Shown here one piece after another: positions 59,159 to 64,000 of a stretch of DNA of 64,000 bases; position 1 is the stretch's first letter; each line of letters begins with the position of its first letter. The stretch is from contig DASYPQ010000027.1 in NCBI GenBank assembly GCA_036006425.1, positions 62,001-126,000 on the forward strand, given 5' to 3'. The stretch is from DASYPQ01 sp036006425 (GTDB lineage Bacteria > Planctomycetota > UBA1135 > GCA-002686595). The notes below the pieces were generated by a model. That model made no database searches. It had not been told where the DNA came from and was given only the letters and a program-made list of their open reading frames with translations. The translations under genes and the position numbers were made by a program.

Positions 59159-61537
59159 GTGGATGAGGGGACGATCGCGCGCCGGGAGCTGCTCCTTGGC
59201 CTCGGAGTCGGCGCGACGCTCGCGGGCTGCGGCACGGAGGAGGATCCCTACGCACTCGAGAAGCCGCCGGTGCCCGGCGCCGCCGGGTGGCTGAAAGGCG
59301 AGGAGCGGTTCGTGACGAGCGCCTGCGCGCAGTGCCCGGCGGGCTGCGGCATCCGCGTGCGCGTCGTCGAGGGTCGCGCCGTGAAGATCGAGGGGAACAC
59401 GACCTGCCCCGTGAACCGCGGAGGGATCGGACCCCGCGGACTCTCCGGACTGCAGGCGCTCTACGATCCCGATCGCATCCGCGGGCCGATGCGCCGCAAG
59501 GCGCGCGGGTCGGACGAGTTCGAGCCCGTTTCCTGGGACGAGGCGATCGCCACGATCGCGCGTCGCCTCTCCGGACTCCGCGAGAAGAAGGAGGGCCATC
59601 GACTCGGGATCGTGTGCGGGCGCGAGCGCGGCATGACGCTCGAGCTCTGGCGGCGCTTCGCGGCCGCATACGGGACGCCGAACATGTTCGACGGTCTCGG
59701 CGCGGGCAATGCTCCCGTCGCCGACGCCGCGTTCTGGATGCAGGGGACGCGCGAGGTTCCCGCGTACGACTGGGAGCGCGCGCGGTACGTGCTGAGCCTC
59801 GGCTCCGGAGTCCTGGAGTCCTCGTGCCAGCTCGTCGCCTTCTCGCGCGCGCAGGCGGGGATGCGCCGCGGACAGACCGGTGCGCGCGCCAAGATCGTGC
59901 ACGCCGGCGCGTCCATGTCGCGCACGGCGCTGTGCGCCGACGAGCGCGTCGTCGTCCGTCCGGGCACCCAGGGCGCGCTCGCGCTCGGGATCTCTCACGT
60001 GCTCGTCCGGGACGGGCTGTTCGACGAGGCCTTCGTGCGCGATCACGGCTTCGGGTTCGAGCGCTGGACCGACGAGGCCGGCGTCGAGCACGCGGGCTTC
60101 CGCGAGGTCCTCCTCGAGTACCCGCCGGAGCGCGTCGGCTCGATCTGCGGGGTCGACGGAGCGACGGTCGCGCGACTCGCCCGGGAGATCGCGGCGCAGC
60201 GCCCGGGATTCGCGATCACCGGACCCGAGGAGACGCTGACTCCCAACGGACTCGCCACGGCGATGGCGGTCCACGCGCTCAACGCGCTTCTCGGAGCGAT
60301 CGACCGGCCCGGCGGGCTGCTCACGCAGCGCGCGCCGCCGCTCGCGGACTGGCCCGGGATCGAGAGCGACGAGATCGCGGACGCGGCCGTCGCGCAAGCG
60401 AGGCTGGATGCGCCCGGTCGCTTCCCGTTGGCGCGCTCGGCGATCGACGCGCTCCCCGAGGCGCTCCTCGCGGGCAAGCCGTACGCGCTCGACACGCTGC
60501 TCCTGCATCACGCGAATCCGCTGTACGCGCGGCCTTCGCCCCGACGCTGGCGGACCGCGCTCGCGAACGTGCCGTTCGTCGTCACGTTCACGCCGTTCCT
60601 CGACGAGACGGCGACGGAGATCGCCGACCTCATCCTCCCCGATCTCACCTACCTCGAGCGGTTCGAGGACGCCGCGCCCGCGCCGAGCGTCGGGTACGCC
60701 GTGTTCGGAGTGCGGCAACGCGCGGTCGAGCCGTTGCACGACGGGCGCGCGAGCGGGGACGTCCTGATCCAGATCGCGAAGGCGATCGGCGAACCGCTCG
60801 ACGCGGCCTTCCCGTTCGAGGACTTCCGCGACGCCCTGAAGAAACGCGTCATCGGCATCTGGAAGGCCGCTCGCGGCTCGATCGTCGAGGAGAAAGGCTC
60901 CGATTTCCTGAAGCGCCTGTTCTCCGAAGGCTGGTGGAGCGACGAGCCGTACGCGTTCGAGCGCTGGGAGGAGGTCCTGCGAACGCCTTCGGGTCGCTTC
61001 GAGTTCTGCTCGCAGGCGATGCGGCGCGCCTTCACGAGCACCCCGGGCACCGTGCTGTACGACCGCACCGCGGACCTCGATCGGATGTGCATGCCGCGGC
61101 ACGAGGAAGTCGCCTGGCGCGGGGATCCCGCGAGGTTCCCGCACCAGCTCGTCGTGTACGAGCCGAACACGTACGCGGAAGGGAGCGGGGCGAACCTCCC
61201 GTGGCTCCAGGAGCTCGCGTCGTCGGGCCGGCCGATCTGGACGACCGAGGCCGAGCTCCATCCGGAGACCGCGGCGGTCGCCGGCGTGCACGACGGCGGC
61301 GCGATGGAGCTCGAGAGCCCGGTCGGCAAGGTCACGGCGCGCGCCCGCGTGACCGCGGACATCCTCCCCGGCGTCGTGCGCGTCCCGCGCGGCGGCGGAC
61401 ACACGGCGTTCGGCCGCTTCGCGCGGGGCTGGGGCGCGAATCCGATGGAGCTCGTCGACGCGAGCGCGATCAATCCCGCGTGCGGTGCAGTCGCGCACTG
61501 CGGCACGCGCGTGTCGATCCGGAGGGTGAACGCGTGA
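59159..61537 (+). CDS. Molybdopterin-oxidoreductase-like catalytic/scaffold subunit, Tat lipoprotein
   Basis: 792 residues from a GTG. The leader ARRELLLGLGVGATLAGC has a twin Arg and a proper lipobox (LAGC, Cys 24), so it is Tat-exported and lipid-anchored. A 4Fe-4S site is present: C56-x2-C59-x3-C63-x19-C83. The molybdopterin fold follows (RIRGPMRRK, FEPVSWDEAIATIARRL, later LLLHHANPLYARPSP and DLILPDLTYLERFEDA). In the loop where Cys, Ser or selenocysteine binds Mo (about 172-195, PNMFDGLGAGNAPVADAAF) none of these residues occurs. Loss of the Mo ligand is known in Qrc-type and alternative complex III subunits. The gene overlaps the ferredoxin subunit as GTGA. Confidence 0.9.
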   Translation: MDEGTIARRELLLGLGVGATLAGCGTEEDPYALEKPPVPGAAGWLKGEERFVTSACAQCPAGCGIRVRVVEGRAVKIEGNTTCPVNRGGIGPRGLSGLQALYDPDRIRGPMRRKARGSDEFEPVSWDEAIATIARRLSGLREKKEGHRLGIVCGRERGMTLELWRRFAAAYGTPNMFDGLGAGNAPVADAAFWMQGTREVPAYDWERARYVLSLGSGVLESSCQLVAFSRAQAGMRRGQTGARAKIVHAGASMSRTALCADERVVVRPGTQGALALGISHVLVRDGLFDEAFVRDHGFGFERWTDEAGVEHAGFREVLLEYPPERVGSICGVDGATVARLAREIAAQRPGFAITGPEETLTPNGLATAMAVHALNALLGAIDRPGGLLTQRAPPLADWPGIESDEIADAAVAQARLDAPGRFPLARSAIDALPEALLAGKPYALDTLLLHHANPLYARPSPRRWRTALANVPFVVTFTPFLDETATEIADLILPDLTYLERFEDAAPAPSVGYAVFGVRQRAVEPLHDGRASGDVLIQIAKAIGEPLDAAFPFEDFRDALKKRVIGIWKAARGSIVEEKGSDFLKRLFSEGWWSDEPYAFERWEEVLRTPSGRFEFCSQAMRRAFTSTPGTVLYDRTADLDRMCMPRHEEVAWRGDPARFPHQLVVYEPNTYAEGSGANLPWLQELASSGRPIWTTEAELHPETAAVAGVHDGGAMELESPVGKVTARARVTADILPGVVRVPRGGGHTAFGRFARGWGANPMELVDASAINPACGAVAHCGTRVSIRRVNA

Positions 61538-62373
61538 GCTTCCTCACCCGCTCGACGCGGCGCGGCGCGCTCGGCGTCCTCTCCACATTCGGGCTCTCGG
61601 CGCTCGCGATCGCTCTCGCGCCGGTCCGTCGGATGCGGATGGCCGTCGACGACGTGCGCAAGCGCGGGCGCGGCGCGCGCTGGTGGGGGATGGCGATCGA
61701 CCTCGACCTGTGCACGTCGTGCGGCGCCTGCGTCGTCGCGTGCAAGAGCGAGAACAACGTCCCGATGACCGGTCGCGAGCCCGAGAAGGCCGGGACGGCG
61801 ATCGCCTGGATGAACCTCGTGCCGAAGGATCGACCGAAAGGCTCGGGCTCGCCGATGGAGCTGCTGCCGACGCCGTGCATGCAGTGCGCGGACCCGCCCT
61901 GCACGAAGGTCTGCCCCGTCAACGCCACCTACCAGAACGACGAAGGTCTCGTGGCGATGATCTACGACCGCTGCATCGGCTGTCGCTACTGCGAGGCCGC
62001 CTGCCCCTACTCCGTCCGCTTCTTCAACTGGTCGGAGCCGGAGTGGCCGGATAGCTTCAAGAATCTCCTGAACCCCGACGTCGCGACGCGCCCCGAGGGC
62101 GTGGTCGAGAAGTGCACGTTCTGCAGCCACCGGCTGCGCAAGGCGAAAGAGGATGCGCGCCTTGCCTCGCGCGAGCTCGAGGATACCGAGCTCCAGAGAC
62201 TGCCCGCCTGCGCGCAGGCCTGTCCGGCGACCGCGATCACGTTCGGAGACCTCGCTGACGAGAAGAGTCTCGTTTCGAAACTCTCGAAGAGCTCGCGTGT
62301 GTTCCGGCTGCTCGAGCACCTCGGGACGCTGCCGAAAGTCTTCTACCTCGCGCGCGACCGGAGGGAGGGATGA
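61534..62373 (+). CDS. Four-cluster [4Fe-4S] ferredoxin subunit (PsrB/QrcC-like)
   Basis: 279 residues from a GTG overlapping the previous stop; GGAGGG lies 7 bases upstream. TRRGALGVLSTFGLSALAIALA is a Tat-like leader. Sixteen Cys in four groups fit four clusters: CTSCGACVVACK (about 60), CMQCADPPCTKVCP, CIGCRYCEAACP, and CTFCSHR with CAQACPATAI. This is the electron-wire subunit between the molybdopterin-like and NrfD subunits, located on the outer face of the cytoplasmic membrane. Overlap with the NrfD gene is 4 bases (ATGA). Confidence 0.95.
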   Translation: MSFLTRSTRRGALGVLSTFGLSALAIALAPVRRMRMAVDDVRKRGRGARWWGMAIDLDLCTSCGACVVACKSENNVPMTGREPEKAGTAIAWMNLVPKDRPKGSGSPMELLPTPCMQCADPPCTKVCPVNATYQNDEGLVAMIYDRCIGCRYCEAACPYSVRFFNWSEPEWPDSFKNLLNPDVATRPEGVVEKCTFCSHRLRKAKEDARLASRELEDTELQRLPACAQACPATAITFGDLADEKSLVSKLSKSSRVFRLLEHLGTLPKVFYLARDRREG

Positions 62374-63914
62374 GCGCTGCTCCCGAGCTCCGGCGCGACC
62401 TCGATTTCGGCCGGTTCGGCCCGCGTTTCCTCGCGAGTGCGTTCTTCCTGATCGTGCTCGTCGGCCTCGGGATCGCGGGTTACGCGCAGCAGTGTCTCCA
62501 CGGCGACATCGTCACGGGTCTGCGCACCATCGGGCAGGGCGGCGCGGTGTGGGGCCTCTACATCGTCTTCGACATCTTCTTCGTGGGCCTGGCCTTCGGG
62601 GGGATCGCCTTCATGGCGATCGTGCGCCTCTTCCACCTGCGCGAATTGCGGCCGCTGTCGCGGATGGCGCAGCTCCTGACGCTCGTCGCGCTGGCCATGG
62701 CCGGATTGTGCGTCGTCGCCGACCTCGGGCGACCTTTGCACGGCCTGATGAACTTCCCGCGCTACGCGCGCACGATGTCGCCGTTCTTCGGGACGTTCAC
62801 GCTCGTCGCGTGCACGGGCTCGCTCGCGACGTTCGTGTACTTGTGGCTCGACGGCCGGGCCGACGCGGCGGCCTGCGCGGCCCGCGGCGGTCGCTTCGCC
62901 TGGCTCCATCGCTTGTGGGCGTTCGGCTGGAAGGGCGCGCCTGCGGAGCGCTGGCGGCACCGGCAATCGAGCTTCTGGCTCTGCATCGCGATCCTTCCGT
63001 TGCTCGTGATCGCCTACTCGACGCTCGGCTTCGTGTTCGGGATCCAGGCGGGACGCCCGGGCTGGTTCGGAGCCCTGCAAGCGCCCGGGTTCCTCGTCCT
63101 TGCCGCGATCTCGAGCATCGGGACGCTCGTCGTGATCGCCGCGCTCGCGCGGAGCACGCTGCGACTCGAGACCGAGATCCGCACGCAGGTGTTCTACTGG
63201 CTGGGCAACGCTCTTTGCATCCTCGCGCTCGTCTACCTCTACCTCCTGGTCGTCGAGATCCTGACCGCGAACTACGCGGCCGCCGAGGCGGACACGCGCG
63301 TCGCTCGCGCGATCCTCGCGGGTCCCTACGCGCCCGTCTTCTGGACGATGATCGCCGCGTTCGTGCTCCCGATGCTGATCCTGTTCGCGCAGTTCCTACG
63401 CCGGAGAGCGTCGATCGCGTGGACGGTCGGCTGCGCGCTCGTCCTGAACGCGGCCACGATCCTGAAGCGCTTCCTGATCGTCGTTCCGTCCCAGACACAC
63501 GGCTCGTTGCTGCCGTACCCCGACGGGTCGTACCGCATCACGTGGGTGGAGCTCTCCGCGATCGGCGGGCTGCTCGCGCTCGGGACGCTGTGCTATCTCG
63601 TCTTCGTGAAGTTCTTCCCGATCGTGCCGCTCGACGTCGCGCACATCGAGCGCCCCGCTCGGGCGGAGCGCGAGCGCGGGGTGCGGAAGATCGTGCGGAT
63701 CAGCTTTTTCTACGCCACACTGCTCGCCGGCATCGTTCTCGCGACGGTCGGGTTCCTCTTGTGCGCGCGCGTCGGGAACGATCCGTGGCAGGATCCGCCC
63801 GTGCGGTTCAGCCCGGTGATCTTCGTCACCGGGATGCTGCTCGTCTTCTACTCCGCGGCAGTGTACGAGCTCTGGCCGCCGGCGCGCTCGGGCCCGATCC
63901 ACGCCGCTGACTGA
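62370..63914 (+). CDS. NrfD/PsrC/QrcD-type integral membrane quinone-reactive subunit
   Basis: 514 residues with ten to eleven hydrophobic helices, for example FLASAFFLIVLVGLGIAGY, VWGLYIVFDIFFVGLAFGG, LLTLVALAMAGLCVVADLGR, FWTMIAAFVLPMLILFAQF and SPVIFVTGMLLVFYS. The DLGRPLHGLMNF motif after helix 3 is characteristic of the NrfD family. This subunit exchanges electrons with menaquinone and anchors the Fe-S and molybdopterin-like subunits. It is the last gene of the array; no ActD (DUF3341), ActE or ActF genes follow, so a Psr/Qrc-like rather than alternative-complex-III layout is supported. Confidence 0.94.
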   Translation: MSAAPELRRDLDFGRFGPRFLASAFFLIVLVGLGIAGYAQQCLHGDIVTGLRTIGQGGAVWGLYIVFDIFFVGLAFGGIAFMAIVRLFHLRELRPLSRMAQLLTLVALAMAGLCVVADLGRPLHGLMNFPRYARTMSPFFGTFTLVACTGSLATFVYLWLDGRADAAACAARGGRFAWLHRLWAFGWKGAPAERWRHRQSSFWLCIAILPLLVIAYSTLGFVFGIQAGRPGWFGALQAPGFLVLAAISSIGTLVVIAALARSTLRLETEIRTQVFYWLGNALCILALVYLYLLVVEILTANYAAAEADTRVARAILAGPYAPVFWTMIAAFVLPMLILFAQFLRRRASIAWTVGCALVLNAATILKRFLIVVPSQTHGSLLPYPDGSYRITWVELSAIGGLLALGTLCYLVFVKFFPIVPLDVAHIERPARAERERGVRKIVRISFFYATLLAGIVLATVGFLLCARVGNDPWQDPPVRFSPVIFVTGMLLVFYSAAVYELWPPARSGPIHAAD

Positions 63915-63924
63915 GCTCGGGGCG

Positions 63925-64000
63925 TCACTGCCAGGCGATCGACAGTCCCGCGCTGATGTTGGCGCCGCTCGCGCAGGGCCCTTGAGGATCGCGGAACCAC
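63925..64000 (-). CDS. C-terminal fragment of a gene entering from the right edge
   Basis: One minus-strand frame is open from the edge to a TGA at 63925-63927 and would encode 24 residues ending ANISAGLSIAWQ. The stop is 10 bases from the NrfD stop, in convergent orientation. The alternating ending could be an outer-membrane strand, but 76 bases are too few to name it. Confidence 0.4.
   Translation of the reverse strand, partial: WFRDPQGPCASGANISAGLSIAWQ

Noticed and set aside
58643..63914. Alternative complex III (Act) operon
   Set aside because: The Fe-S domain is a separate protein rather than fused to the molybdopterin-like subunit, and no ActD, ActE or ActF follows; Qrc/Psr-like fits better.
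1..64000. CRISPR arrays, insertion sequences, phage genes or rRNA
   Set aside because: No regularly spaced repeats, transposase, integrase or rRNA-like sequence was noticed on either strand.

Overview
The window is very G+C-rich chromosomal DNA that I read as a member of the Planctomycetota. The reasons are a long leftward cluster of MoxR ATPase, DUF58, BatA/VWA, giant PQQ-propeller and prenyltransferase-repeat genes; two secreted proteins ending in the same Cys/Gly-rich module, a type I know mainly from planctomycete secretomes; and a glycan-degrading lipoprotein next to sugar catabolism genes. The phylum call is inference from gene content; there is no rRNA in the window.

Region 1 (1-18895, all minus): nine tightly packed genes read from moxR leftward (moxR, DUF58, BatA-VWA, VWA/GATase-like, 1607-aa PQQ/TPR, prenyltransferase-repeat, DUF4175-like, Ala-rich coiled coil, and a protein cut by the window edge). 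They look like one envelope operon, with several ATGA or GTGA stop/start overlaps. Region 2 (19230-29766): a second PQQ-like secreted protein, an FtsB/DivIC-like protein and enolase on the minus strand. Divergent from these is a core-metabolism operon: pssA, folK, panC, ispE, spoVG (with an inserted zinc ribbon), a DUF2520 Rossmann protein, fused aroDE and aroK. It is followed by an initiator tRNA-Met with its own promoter and terminator. Region 3 (29885-31167): an SDR and an Rrf2 regulator of clearly lower G+C, with candidate operators, probably acquired. Then come an AlkD-like protein and a secreted Cys-module protein.

Region 4 (33193-45624) is an L-rhamnose utilisation locus: GH106 alpha-L-rhamnosidase lipoprotein, FGGY kinase (divergent), fused aldolase/dehydrogenase RhaEW, isomerase RhaI and an ABC importer RhaT-RhaP-(RhaQ fused to RhaS). 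Region 5 (45781-50702) is a tryptophanase overlapping a one-chain pyruvate:ferredoxin oxidoreductase, which together could convert Trp to indole, ammonia, acetyl-CoA and reduced ferredoxin. Region 6 (50745-55002) holds a CBS protein, a second Cys-module protein, a two-PAS histidine kinase with FixL-like heme-PAS residues, a LuxR-type response regulator and an orphan Cys-containing protein.

Region 7 (55238-63914) is the most striking. One rightward array encodes an outer-membrane beta-barrel, a 13-heme (CxxCH) cytochrome, a tetraheme cytochrome with a metallothionein-like tail, a pentaheme cytochrome, a Tat-exported molybdopterin-oxidoreductase-like lipoprotein without an obvious Mo-ligating Cys/Ser, a four-cluster ferredoxin and an NrfD-type quinone-reactive membrane subunit. 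It resembles a Qrc/Psr-type menaquinone complex joined to a porin-cytochrome conduit. The kinase, PFOR and multiheme genes together suggest a facultative or anaerobic electron-transfer lifestyle, but this is inferred.
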